Assembly: GCA_964236535.1 (NCBI GenBank)
Contig: CAXSEF010000136.1
Location: 1 to 6,601, forward strand
Origin: CAXSEF01 sp964236535
GTDB lineage: Bacteria; Pseudomonadota; Alphaproteobacteria; Acetobacterales; Acetobacteraceae
Reading direction: 5' to 3'
DNA: 6,601 nucleotides
Within the stretch, counting starts at the first letter, position 1, and every line of letters begins with the position of its first letter. Under the pieces are notes generated by a model. The model did not search any database. It had not been told where the DNA came from and saw nothing but the letters and a program-made list of their open reading frames with translations. The translations under genes were made by a program, and so were the position numbers. Positions 1 through 4,907 of this stretch are shown piece by piece.

Positions 1-163
1 CGCGCAAATCACGAAGCCAAATGGCCAAAACGCACAGCTTCGCGGTCACTGGGCCTTGTGGCGCGGCGTGGAGAACCTAGCCCGTACCTCGTCCCGCGCT
101 GCCTGCCGGCTCGGTGTGTCGCCATATCCCAGGGCTGAACACCTAGCGGTTAACGCGGCTGCG
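1..163. other. left-edge stretch with no supportable gene
   Basis: This stretch lies downstream of the minus-strand unit that ends at 164. On the plus strand one frame is open from the window edge to a stop at about 136-138, and another is open from base 2 to 298. Neither gives a protein I recognise, and the second runs antisense to the better supported gene at 164-355. The minus-strand frames are short and broken by stops. A 6-bp inverted repeat (12-17 with 37-42, loop 19) is too weak to call a terminator. It could contain the 3' end of a gene that begins outside the window. Confidence 0.4.
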
Positions 164-355
164 TCATTTGTCCTTGGACCCCGCCCCGGACTTCTCTCCG
201 GCCGGGACCCCTCCAGCGCTAGAAACGGTGGTCTCTTGTTTGGGCGCTGCCGTGCTGCGCGGCACGGGTGTGTCCACCTTGAACACAGGAAAATTTAGTG
301 AGTCGCCAACAAATATGCGCTGTGGCCTAAGGCCAGGCTTGTCCTTTTCGGTCAT
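164..355 (-). CDS. small proline-rich protein, paralogue of the adjacent 62-aa protein
   Basis: This is a 63-aa hypothetical protein. It aligns without gaps, from residue 1, to the 62-aa product of the gene just upstream. Both have F22, P23, F25, V27, P30, P32, T35, A36, A37 and P38, so they share a F-P-x-F-x-V core followed by P-x-P and TAAP. The C-terminal 25 residues are rich in Ser, Gly, Ala and Lys and look disordered. There is no signal peptide, membrane segment or cysteine. The start at 355 lies 9 bp after the stop of the 62-aa gene and has no convincing Shine-Dalgarno sequence, so it probably depends on translation of the preceding gene. It is the last gene of the 164-1077 unit. I do not recognise the family. 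The conserved core makes it likely to be real despite its size. Confidence 0.65.
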   Translation of the reverse strand: MTEKDKPGLRPQRIFVGDSLNFPVFKVDTPVPRSTAAPKQETTVSSAGGVPAGEKSGAGSKDK

Positions 356-364
356 ACGCGGGTC

Positions 365-553
365 TCAGATCCCAGTCTTTAACGGCGCACCGGCAGGCTG
401 CGGCCCCTGACTGGACGTAGGGGGGGATTGAACTGTGGGTGGCGCCGCTGTCCCGTCCGGCATCGGCACGTTGACGTTGAACGTCGGGAATATGCTCTTC
501 CCAAAATTGTTCGGAAGTTCCACGTTGTGCAAGGTGTGTTCGGGCTCGCTCAT
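365..553 (-). CDS. small proline-rich protein, first of two tandem paralogues
   Basis: This is a 62-aa hypothetical protein with a charged N terminus (MSEPEH), a conserved core at residues 21-38 (I-F-P-T-F-N-V, then P-M-P, then TAAP) and a Pro/Ser/Gln-rich tail. The core matches the 63-aa protein encoded next to it position by position. Its ATG overlaps the stop of the 175-aa gene by 4 bp (ATGA at 550-553), and a GAGGAG-type ribosome site lies about 8 nt upstream (complement of 562-567, inside the preceding gene). It therefore looks translationally coupled to the membrane protein gene. No enzymatic motif is visible. It could be a small partner, regulator or secreted/structural peptide; I cannot choose between these. 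Confidence 0.72.
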   Translation of the reverse strand: MSEPEHTLHNVELPNNFGKSIFPTFNVNVPMPDGTAAPPTVQSPPTSSQGPQPAGAPLKTGI

Positions 554-1077
554 TGTCCCTGCTCCTCTGAGTACGTCAATAGAACATAAGCCCGAGCTTC
601 CTCCGTTGCTAGGTCAATCAGCTTCTGGCTGGGCTCGAAACCTTCTGGGAAGTGCTTCCGTTCCGCTTCAAGCTGCAGCTTCCGCAGCTTGGTGTAGCGA
701 TCCATGATCGTCGCTTCCGGCAGCCGGCCTGTATAGATCTTCTCCCATTCAAGCTGCGCGTCGATAAAGAGCAGTTCAAGAGCGACCGTCAGGTCGCTTG
801 CAGCCCTGTGCTGCCTGGCGAAGGGGAAAACGTGCTTGGTCGCGTCCAAGACTTGCGCGCCCGCGATGATCCCGCCCCAGAGTAAAGGGTAATCTTTCCA
901 CCAAGCCCAGGCGGCGATGCTGCCACTGGACGCTACAGCCCGCACAAGTTCGACGCCGCGCACCCACCGGGCGAGCCGGTTGCGATACAACCGGATGCAG
1001 ACGCTCGCTGCTTTTAGCTGCTCCATCTGCCTCCAGTAGATGTCAGGCTGGCGGCGCAGATTGAGATTGTTGGACAT
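550..1077 (-). CDS. predicted two-helix membrane protein (possibly SLATT-like)
   Basis: This is a 175-aa protein and the first gene of a three-gene minus-strand unit. The start is well supported by a perfect AGGAGG (complement of 1085-1090) 7 nt before the ATG. A basic helical N terminus (residues 1-40) is followed by two hydrophobic stretches, about 41-59 and 62-80, separated by a short W-W-K-D-Y turn. The rest, about 88-175, is charged and helical and includes the segment D-A-Q-L-E-W-E-K-I-Y and a final helix ending in Y-V-L-L-T-Y. Two closely spaced membrane helices followed by a cytoplasmic helical region is the general plan of SLATT proteins, which are predicted effectors in nucleotide-signalling conflict systems. 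That likeness is my inference from architecture, not a recognised motif. Otherwise it is a hypothetical membrane protein. Confidence 0.8.
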   Translation of the reverse strand: MSNNLNLRRQPDIYWRQMEQLKAASVCIRLYRNRLARWVRGVELVRAVASSGSIAAWAWWKDYPLLWGGIIAGAQVLDATKHVFPFARQHRAASDLTVALELLFIDAQLEWEKIYTGRLPEATIMDRYTKLRKLQLEAERKHFPEGFEPSQKLIDLATEEARAYVLLTYSEEQGQ

Positions 1078-1084
1078 GCTGCGT

Positions 1085-1090
1085 CCTCCT
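1085..1090 (-). promoter_or_regulatory. strong ribosome binding site of the 175-aa membrane protein gene
   Basis: The plus-strand CCTCCT reads AGGAGG on the minus strand, 7 nt before the ATG at 1077. It fixes the start of the gene and is much stronger than the sites in front of parA or rep. Confidence 0.8.
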
Positions 1091-1129
1091 TACCAGCAGC
1101 ACGAAACGGGCGCGATGCGACACCTTGTT

Positions 1130-1292
1130 GAGAGCGTGTCAGGGCGTCTCCCCTCCGGGGCCGGGCCGCGGCCCGCTGCGCTCCCGGAGCCGCGAAGGCG
1201 CGTCTCCGCCCTGCGGGGCCGTGTCCCTGACGCGCGCTCTGGCGCCGGACGGCGCCTGAGGGGAACCAGAGGGCGCTGCCCTACGGTTCCCC
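1130..1292 (+). promoter_or_regulatory. candidate structured leader: nested stem plus two further hairpins
   Basis: A long-range stem pairs 1130-1144 with 1225-1239 (15 positions with one mismatch and one G-U pair). Inside it, 1153-1159 pairs perfectly with 1183-1189 and encloses a 12-bp perfect palindrome at 1163-1174; a small stem pairs 1197-1200 with 1207-1210. The result looks like a multi-branched junction. It is followed by a 6-bp stem 1241-1246/1251-1256 with a 4-nt loop, then a hairpin in which 1260-1267 pairs perfectly with 1285-1292 and 1270-1274 with 1278-1282. It lies upstream of ArdC, so a 5' leader RNA is the natural reading. DNA-level roles (cruciform, origin or transfer site) are also possible. 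GC-rich DNA forms chance stems, but the 8-bp and 15-position stems are long for that. Confidence 0.4.
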
Positions 1293-1418
1293 TTCTGCAC
1301 GCCGCCTACAGCTCGGCAGGGCTGCCCCGGATCGCATGGCCCAAGGCGGCCACGCGCCCGGCCCAGCCCGGCCGCGCCCAGCCGCATGCACACCCCTCCC
1401 TACCCGGTCTCGCCGACG

Positions 1419-1449
1419 GGCAGGAAGCAGCGGCGCTGCTTCCGCTGCC
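1419..1449 (+). promoter_or_regulatory. strong hairpin directly upstream of the ardC ribosome site
   Basis: Bases 1423-1431 pair perfectly with 1435-1443 (9 bp) around a 3-nt loop. Four more pairs (1419-1422 with 1446-1449) extend the stem past a 2-nt bulge. The stem ends only 4 nt before the GGGAG at 1454-1458, which is the Shine-Dalgarno sequence of the ATG at 1466. This position suits control of translation initiation or mRNA stability. There is no T-run after it, so it is not a typical intrinsic terminator. Confidence 0.5.
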
Positions 1450-1465
1450 AACAGGGAGACACACC

Positions 1466-1630
1466 ATGACTAGGAACACGGCGCAGACCACCCGCAGGAA
1501 GACCAGCAAGCCCGCCAGCATGGCCACCTAGGCACCAGCAGCGGCGGCGGAGGACAGCCGGGCCGACATCTACCAGCGCGTCACCGATCGGATCGCCGCT
1601 GCCATCGAGGCCGGCGCCGGCAGATGGCAG
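1466..1630 (+). pseudogene. severed N-terminal part of the ArdC-like gene, with in-frame amber codon
   Basis: The ATG at 1466 has a good ribosome site (GGGAG at 1454-1458, spacing 7) and opens a Lys/Arg/Thr-rich 21-residue leader that ends at TAG, 1529-1531. The same frame then continues without another stop into the ArdC ORF. The codons just after the stop encode a clear start of the ArdC N domain, D-I-Y-Q-R-V-T-D-R-I followed by G-R-W-Q-M-P-W. So the true protein began at 1466 and would have been about 345 residues long. A single CAG-to-TAG change (C at 1529) or AAG-to-TAG change would explain the stop. No ATG, GTG or TTG lies between the stop and 1631. A sequencing error, natural suppression or real inactivation are all possible. 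Confidence 0.75.
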
Positions 1631-2503
1631 ATGCCATGGCATCCCGCCACGGACGGGGCAGCGCCGCGGCTGCCGGTCAACGCTGCCACCGGCAAGCCAT
1701 ACCGCGGCATCAACACCGTCGTGCTGTGGGCCACCGCGCAGGCCGAGGGCTACCCGAGCGCGGCATGGGCCACCTACCGCCAGTGGCAGGAGCTTGAGGC
1801 GCAGGTCCGCAAGGGCGAACTGTCCAGCCCCGTCGTGTTCTGGAAGATCAACGGCCCGGACGAAGGCGAGGACGGCGGCACTGGCGGCAGGAATGGCGGC
1901 AGCGCTGCCGGGGAGAGCGGCGAAGAGGGCCGCCAGTCCCGGGTGTTCGCGCGTGGCTACAGCGTGTTCAACGCCGCGCAGGTGGACGGCTACGCGGCCC
2001 CTGCCCTGCTCGTGCTGCCCGAGCCGGAGCGCATCGGCCATGCCGAGGCGTTCTTCGCCGGCCTTGGCGCGGACATCCGGCACGGCGGCAACCGGGCCTG
2101 CTACGTCCCGGGCCTGGACCAGGTCAGGATGCCGTCCTTTGCGGCGTTCCGCGATGCGGTCGCCTACTATGCCACCCTTGCGCACGAGGCGACGCACTGG
2201 ACCGGGCACGCCAGCCGGTGCGCCCGCGACCTGCGGAGCCGGTTCGGCGAGGAGGCGTATGCGGCCGAGGAGCTGGTGGCCGAGCTTGGGGCGGCGTTCC
2301 TGTGCGCCGACCTGGCGCTGGTGCCGGAGCCGCGGCCGGACCATGCGGCATACGTTTCCTCGTGGCTGAAGGTGCTGCGGGGCGACAAGCGGGCGATCTT
2401 CACGGCCGCCGCCAAGGCGCAGGCCGCGGCGGACTGGATGCACGCCCGCCAGATCGCCACGGCGGAGGAAGCCGGCGACGTCGCGCAGGCCTGGGCGGCA
2501 TAG
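1631..2503 (+). CDS. ardC: ArdC-family antirestriction protein (N-terminally shortened ORF)
   Basis: ArdC proteins bind single-stranded DNA and protect incoming plasmid DNA from restriction in the new host. The 290-aa ORF starts inside the N domain, at M-P-W-H-P. Residues 1-120 keep most of that domain (G-K-P-Y-R-G-I-N, then V-V-F-W-K), with a Gly/Glu-rich low-complexity insert at about 77-101. The C-terminal part is a zincin metallopeptidase-like domain with H-E-A-T-H at 185-189 and a likely third metal ligand in E-E-L-V-A-E (213-218). About 34 residues of conserved N domain lie upstream, behind an amber codon at 1529-1531, and no Shine-Dalgarno sequence precedes the ATG at 1631. The visible ORF is therefore probably not the native product. 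Third codon positions are overwhelmingly G or C, more so than in parA or rep. Family assignment is firm; whether the gene works is not. Confidence 0.85.
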   Translation: MPWHPATDGAAPRLPVNAATGKPYRGINTVVLWATAQAEGYPSAAWATYRQWQELEAQVRKGELSSPVVFWKINGPDEGEDGGTGGRNGGSAAGESGEEGRQSRVFARGYSVFNAAQVDGYAAPALLVLPEPERIGHAEAFFAGLGADIRHGGNRACYVPGLDQVRMPSFAAFRDAVAYYATLAHEATHWTGHASRCARDLRSRFGEEAYAAEELVAELGAAFLCADLALVPEPRPDHAAYVSSWLKVLRGDKRAIFTAAAKAQAAADWMHARQIATAEEAGDVAQAWAA

Positions 2504-2573
2504 GTCTCAGGCGGGCAGGGGTGGCCCACGTCACCCAACGTTCCCGGATAGGTAGAAAGCGGGACGGTCACGT

Positions 2574-2602
2574 TTGACATCGGCCGCTTCGCGGCCTGTT
2601 AG
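2574..2602 (+). promoter_or_regulatory. possible promoter for the par genes with palindromic spacer
   Basis: A perfect TTGACA lies at 2574-2579. The -10 is less clear: TGTTAG at 2597-2602 (17-bp spacing) or TTAGAT at 2599-2604 (19 bp). The spacer is filled by a perfect palindrome, GGCCGC-TTC-GCGGCC at 2582-2596, which could be an operator. It could equally be a hairpin that ends ardC transcription, although no T-run follows. Confidence 0.4.
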
Positions 2603-2650
2603 ATTATAGATAGAAGCCATCTAGCCGTATAATATGTCTAGCGGCTATCT
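2600..2650 (+). promoter_or_regulatory. candidate par operator/centromere: TAGAT/CTAGC repeats over a consensus -10
   Basis: The pentamer TAGAT occurs at 2600-2604 and 2607-2611, and its complement ATCTA at 2619-2623. The related units TCTAGCCG (2620-2627) and TCTAGCGG (2637-2644) are 17 bp apart. Between them is a perfect TATAAT (2628-2633), about 40 bp before the parA start, with no good -35. The 11-bp sequence at 2637-2647 recurs inverted at 3670-3680, just after the partition genes. RHH-type partition proteins commonly bind short repeats that overlap the par promoter, so self-regulation and centromere function here are a reasonable inference. Confidence 0.5.
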
Positions 2651-2672
2651 GACTTCATGCTAATCTGCAGCT

Positions 2673-3320
2673 ATGACCGCAGTAATTGCCTTTGTGAGCC
2701 AGAAAGGAGGTGTCGGAAAATCGACGCTTGCCCGCGCTCTCGCCCGTGAGGCAGCAGCGAGTGGCCTCAAGGTGAAGATTGCTGATCTTGATCCCGATCA
2801 GGCCACCATCATCGACTGGCATAAGGTTAGGACGCAACGCGGCTTGGAGCCTTCATTATCCGTGGAGCTATTCCGGACCGTTGCCCACGCCATGGCTAGC
2901 GCCGAAGGACATGATCTCTTGGTCATTGACGGTCCCGCTAAGGCTAGTGGCGGTACCACCGAGATCGCCAAAAGAGCCGATCTGATCGTGCAACCCACTG
3001 GCGCAGCGCGCGATGATCTGAATCCGGCTGTCCGCGTGTTTCATGGTCTTATCAGGCTTGGCGTGCCGAATAGTCGGCTCATTTTCGCTCTAAACCACAT
3101 CGGCACGGAAAGCGAAGCTGAGGCCGCCCGTGCCTTCATCACGGAGGCGGGTTACATGGTACTACCCGGCTACCTGCCGGAGCGTCCAGCCTATCGACTG
3201 GCGCAGAATGAAGGATGTGCCGTGACGGAGACCCGTTTCCACGGCCTCAAGGAACGTGCCGACGCGCTGATCCAATCGCTGATCGATAAGGTAGCCGGTG
3301 GCGAGGTGGGTCATGGCTGA
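2673..3320 (+). CDS. parA: ParA-family partition ATPase (small, type Ib-like)
   Basis: This is a Walker-type ATPase that should drive plasmid segregation over the nucleoid together with its DNA-binding partner. The 215-aa protein has the deviant Walker A K-G-G-V-G-K-S-T at residues 11-18, the A' segment A-D-L-D-P-D-Q-A at 37-44, and Walker B D-L-L-V-I-D-G-P at 81-88. The chain starts directly with the ATPase fold, with no N-terminal helix-turn-helix regulatory domain. This and the short length place it with type Ib ParA proteins (ParF-like). The ATG at 2673 is the first Met and sits just before the P-loop strand, but no Shine-Dalgarno sequence is visible (CTGCAGCT precedes it), so initiation may be weak or the leader short. 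The RHH gene overlaps its 3' end by 8 bp. Transcription probably starts in the repeat-bearing region just upstream. Confidence 0.93.
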   Translation: MTAVIAFVSQKGGVGKSTLARALAREAAASGLKVKIADLDPDQATIIDWHKVRTQRGLEPSLSVELFRTVAHAMASAEGHDLLVIDGPAKASGGTTEIAKRADLIVQPTGAARDDLNPAVRVFHGLIRLGVPNSRLIFALNHIGTESEAEAARAFITEAGYMVLPGYLPERPAYRLAQNEGCAVTETRFHGLKERADALIQSLIDKVAGGEVGHG

Positions 3321-3672
3321 CGCATCCAAGCTCAAAGGCCTGCGACGTTCCGGCTTGGGCGCTCCGCCTCCGCAGCACGAAGCACGCATAGATCTCGCAC
3401 CCGAGCCGCCCCAAGTTGCGCCTTCTAACACCGAGGCTGCGACCCCCGCGCGGCAGCCACAACACGCCGCAGCTGCCACCCCGCAGCTCCATCGGATAGA
3501 CGGTCGAACAATGCGTCGGTCTGGACGCACGGTACAATTTGCGACCCGTGTCAGCCCGGAGTTCGACGATCGTATCCGACAAATCGCCATGCAGGAGGGG
3601 ATGCTTCTAGTTGAAGTGCTGGAATGTGCCCTCAACGCCTATGAAGCTAAACAAAAGAAAGCACATACCTAG
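3313..3672 (+). CDS. ribbon-helix-helix partition partner (ParB/ParG-like)
   Basis: This is a 119-aa protein encoded directly after parA, starting 8 bp inside it. I chose the ATG at 3313 (GAGG at 3303-3306, spacing about 6) over an in-frame GTG at 3298, because the sequence from 3313 begins with a conserved-looking M-A-D-A-S-K-L-K-G-L-R-R segment. Residues 1-70 are rich in Pro, Ala and Gln and probably flexible. Residues 71-113 fit an RHH fold: a basic strand (G-R-T-V-Q-F-A-T-R-V), then helix S-P-E-F-D-D-R-I-R-Q-I and helix L-L-V-E-V-L-E-C-A-L-N-A-Y. In ParG-type systems the flexible N tail stimulates the ATPase and the RHH dimer binds the centromere and represses the operon. The gene order and overlap support the same job here. 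It shows no similarity to the large HTH ParB family. Confidence 0.82.
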   Translation: MADASKLKGLRRSGLGAPPPQHEARIDLAPEPPQVAPSNTEAATPARQPQHAAAATPQLHRIDGRTMRRSGRTVQFATRVSPEFDDRIRQIAMQEGMLLVEVLECALNAYEAKQKKAHT

Positions 3673-3680
3673 CCGCTAGA
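3670..3680 (+). repeat. 11-bp inverted copy of the par upstream repeat
   Basis: TAGCCGCTAGA here is the exact reverse complement of 2637-2647. It overlaps the stop codon of the RHH gene (3670-3672). The inner part, CTAGC-C-GCTAG at 3669-3679, is itself a palindrome. A further TAGAT is at 3677-3681. It is probably a second binding site for the partition protein. Confidence 0.5.
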
Positions 3681-3709
3681 TGACAGCTAGACAATTTGCT
3701 TAGCACGTA

Positions 3710-3731
3710 ACCCCAAAACTAATAGTTAACC
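3710..3731 (+). repeat. isolated iteron-like copy beyond the rep 3' end
   Basis: This 22-bp unit (ACCCCAAAACTAATAGTTAA and two more bases) closely matches the iteron at 4643-4664, including CCCCAAA, CTAAT and AGTT. It lies between the convergent rhh and rep genes, roughly 0.85 kb from the other iterons and in the same orientation. It may be an extra Rep binding site. Confidence 0.55.
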
Positions 3732-3736
3732 GCTCC

Positions 3737-4546
3737 TCAGCCGAGAGCCTCGACAGTCTCACTCAGGCGGGCACGGCGGCCGACACGATGGCGTCTGACC
3801 TCGGAGAAAGCCGATCGCAGCTCGTCCTCGTTCTTCCGCCACCACGCCAACTGCACGCCTGTAACCTTACGTCCGGCTTTCACCGGTCGAAAAGCGACGG
3901 AGAAGTCGGCCAAGCCGTTAACTTCTTTAGCTGCAGGTTTAAGGCACCAAGCATTAAAATTGCCGAAGGTGGCCAGCTCGTCTGGCTTGACGCCCAGAAG
4001 TTCTCGCAATTCATTGAGGTCAAAGACCTCCGACCAGCGGAACTGAAGATTGCGGCGTTTCTCACCAATCTCGTAGAGTGCGAGGGCATACTTGCTGGTG
4101 AAGGCGAACATCACCTCCTTACGGAGCCGTCCAAAAACGCGGCTGTCTAGGATGATTTGGCGGAGATCTGCGTCAAAACGATAGTAGAGCAACCCCGCTG
4201 CGTCGTCGTGCTCGGTTGTCCGCGACAACAGCGTCACCTTCATAATGGCCGGCCGACCGTCTTGTATCACCCGTACCCGCACGATTGTGCGCATTAGACG
4301 GTCGATGCTGTCGGCTAAGCGCTCGCCGCCCTCATGGTTTCCCCGCAGGTCAGCCTTGGTGATGCAATGAATCGTGTCGTCGCCGATTTTGTCCCAAGCG
4401 TTGGCAATGAGGAGGTTGTAAATGCGTCGATCGCTAAGTGTGAGCGCCATATCCAGCACGTCGATGAGTTCGCCTGGCTTGATCATCGAGCCAGGCGCCG
4501 GGCGTTGGTCGATGGTTCGGACAGCGGACATGGCGGAGCGTCCCAT
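3737..4546 (-). CDS. Rep_3/RepB-family plasmid replication initiator
   Basis: This is the initiator that binds iterons and opens the plasmid origin. The 269-aa protein shows two winged-helix halves typical of Rep_3. The first spans about residues 25-165 and ends in the hallmark F-A-F-T-S-K-Y-A-L-A-L-Y-E-I-G. The second spans about 170-238, with L-N-E-L-R-E-L-L-G-V, then F-N-A-W-C-L-K-P-A-A-K-E-V-N, then G-R-K-V-T-G-V-Q-L-A-W. A basic tail follows (R-R-H-R-V-G-R-R-A-R). The start is uncertain: the ATG at 4546, one at 4531 (Met6) and one at 4486 (Met21) are in frame and none has a clear ribosome site. An 11-bp palindrome touches the upstream side of the first. Iterons directly upstream confirm the role. 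It is convergent with the par genes. Confidence 0.93.
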   Translation of the reverse strand: MGRSAMSAVRTIDQRPAPGSMIKPGELIDVLDMALTLSDRRIYNLLIANAWDKIGDDTIHCITKADLRGNHEGGERLADSIDRLMRTIVRVRVIQDGRPAIMKVTLLSRTTEHDDAAGLLYYRFDADLRQIILDSRVFGRLRKEVMFAFTSKYALALYEIGEKRRNLQFRWSEVFDLNELRELLGVKPDELATFGNFNAWCLKPAAKEVNGLADFSVAFRPVKAGRKVTGVQLAWWRKNEDELRSAFSEVRRHRVGRRARLSETVEALG

Positions 4547-4549
4547 TAG

Positions 4550-4560
4550 GTCTCAGAGAC
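4550..4560. promoter_or_regulatory. perfect 11-bp palindrome at the rep start
   Basis: GTCTC-A-GAGAC lies 3 bp upstream of the possible rep start codon at 4546. Its position suits an operator for Rep or another repressor. It does not match the iteron core, so self-repression through it would need a different recognition mode. Confidence 0.35.
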
Positions 4561-4580
4561 GCTAGTCTAAGAGTTTCCAA

Positions 4581-4602
4581 GCCCCAAACCTAATAATTGG
4601 CC
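4581..4602 (+). repeat. separated iteron in the rep upstream region
   Basis: A 22-bp copy with CCCCAAA, CCTAAT and TTGGCC, aligned at every conserved position with the tandem iterons. It lies 34 bp from the rep start at 4546, so Rep bound here could repress its own gene. Confidence 0.7.
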
Positions 4603-4642
4603 GGTAGGAAACTGCAGATTTGTAGGAGATTCTGGGTTGCCG

Positions 4643-4664
4643 CCCCCAAACCTAATAGTTGCCG
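4643..4664 (+). repeat. second separated iteron
   Basis: A 22-bp copy with CCCCAAACCTAATAGTTG. It shares the CCCCAAA start with the copies at 4581 and 3710, whereas the tandem set has CCCSAKY. This suggests two iteron subclasses. Confidence 0.7.
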
Positions 4665-4685
4665 ACCGCCTGCCGATCAGCAGCT

Positions 4686-4773
4686 ACCCCATCCCTAATT
4701 TTTGGCCACCCGATTCCTAATGGAAGGCCACCCCATCCCTAGTCTGAACCAACCCGAGTCCTAATGTATGGGA
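4686..4773 (+). repeat. four tandem 22-bp iterons
   Basis: Four head-to-tail units begin at 4686, 4708, 4730 and 4752 with an exact 22-bp period and a shared start ACCCSAKYCCTART; the last 8 bases vary. The period is two DNA turns, so Rep would bind all copies on one face. Units 1 and 3 have ACCCCATC while units 2 and 4 have ACCCGAKT, giving a 44-bp higher-order pattern. The last unit is the most degenerate at its 3' end. Confidence 0.88.
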
Positions 4774-4842
4774 CGAATATCGTTTCGTATTCAACGACTT
4801 ATGCTCTGCGAACATAGAACAGAAGAACAAAGAGAAACTACA

Positions 4843-4851
4843 TGTGGAAAA
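4843..4851 (-). promoter_or_regulatory. probable second DnaA box (8 of 9)
   Basis: TGTGGAAAA on the plus strand differs at one base from the complement of TTATCCACA. It is 16 bp from the perfect box and in the same orientation. Confidence 0.55.
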
Positions 4852-4858
4852 CTTTTGC

Positions 4859-4867
4859 TGTGGATAA
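4859..4867 (-). promoter_or_regulatory. perfect DnaA box
   Basis: TGTGGATAA on the plus strand is the exact reverse complement of TTATCCACA, the consensus DnaA binding site. It stands at the far end of the iteron region, past the AT-rich stretch, as expected in an iteron-type origin. Confidence 0.8.
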
Positions 4868-4907
4868 AGACCACGGCCATGCTGCCAGCACTGCCGAAAC
4901 AGGTAGC

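Larger units (their letters stand above)
1078..1465. other. divergent non-coding interval, GC-rich and full of inverted repeats
   Basis: This interval separates the minus-strand 175/62/63-aa unit from the plus-strand ArdC gene, so it must hold both promoters. I cannot identify clear -35/-10 pairs in it. A plus-strand frame is open through the interval (1040-1531) only because of the high GC content. It runs antisense into the 175-aa gene and encodes an arginine/proline/alanine-rich sequence with no recognisable features, so I do not call it a gene. What the interval does contain is a series of strong inverted repeats between 1130 and 1449, annotated separately. Confidence 0.6.
4581..4870 (+). 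other. plasmid replication origin (oriV)
   Basis: The interval between rep and the secreted-protein gene carries all the usual parts of an iteron origin, in order: two separated iterons (4581-4602 and 4643-4664), four contiguous 22-bp iterons (4686-4773), a comparatively AT-rich stretch (about 4775-4858), and DnaA boxes at 4843-4851 and 4859-4867. It lies immediately upstream of a Rep_3 initiator gene. The AT-rich segment between iterons and DnaA boxes is the likely opening site. I see no gene in 4547-4907. Confidence 0.85.

Noticed and set aside
143..154. CTAGCGGTTAAC resembling the par repeat core (CTAGCGGCTA) and the sequence at 3725-3734
   Set aside because: The match is only 9-10 bases with a mismatch and far from the partition genes, so chance cannot be excluded.
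1040..1531. Long plus-strand open frame ending at the amber codon
   Set aside because: It is antisense to the 175-aa gene and then crosses the hairpin interval. Its product is Arg/Pro/Ala-rich with no domain. Only the last 22 codons (from 1466) have a ribosome site and belong to ardC.
1529..1531. Programmed recoding (pyrrolysine or selenocysteine) at the amber codon
   Set aside because: The codon is TAG and not TGA, ArdC proteins have no such residue, and nothing here suggests pyrrolysine machinery. A simple mutation is more economical.
1400..2443. 347-aa minus-strand open frame opposite ardC
   Set aside because: The GC-rich third positions of ardC keep the antisense frame open. The product is Arg/Gly/Ala/Pro-rich without motifs, whereas the plus strand encodes a recognised zincin.
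2518..2536. Hairpin after the ardC stop as a terminator
   Set aside because: The stem is about 5 bp with an 8-nt loop and no T-run follows.
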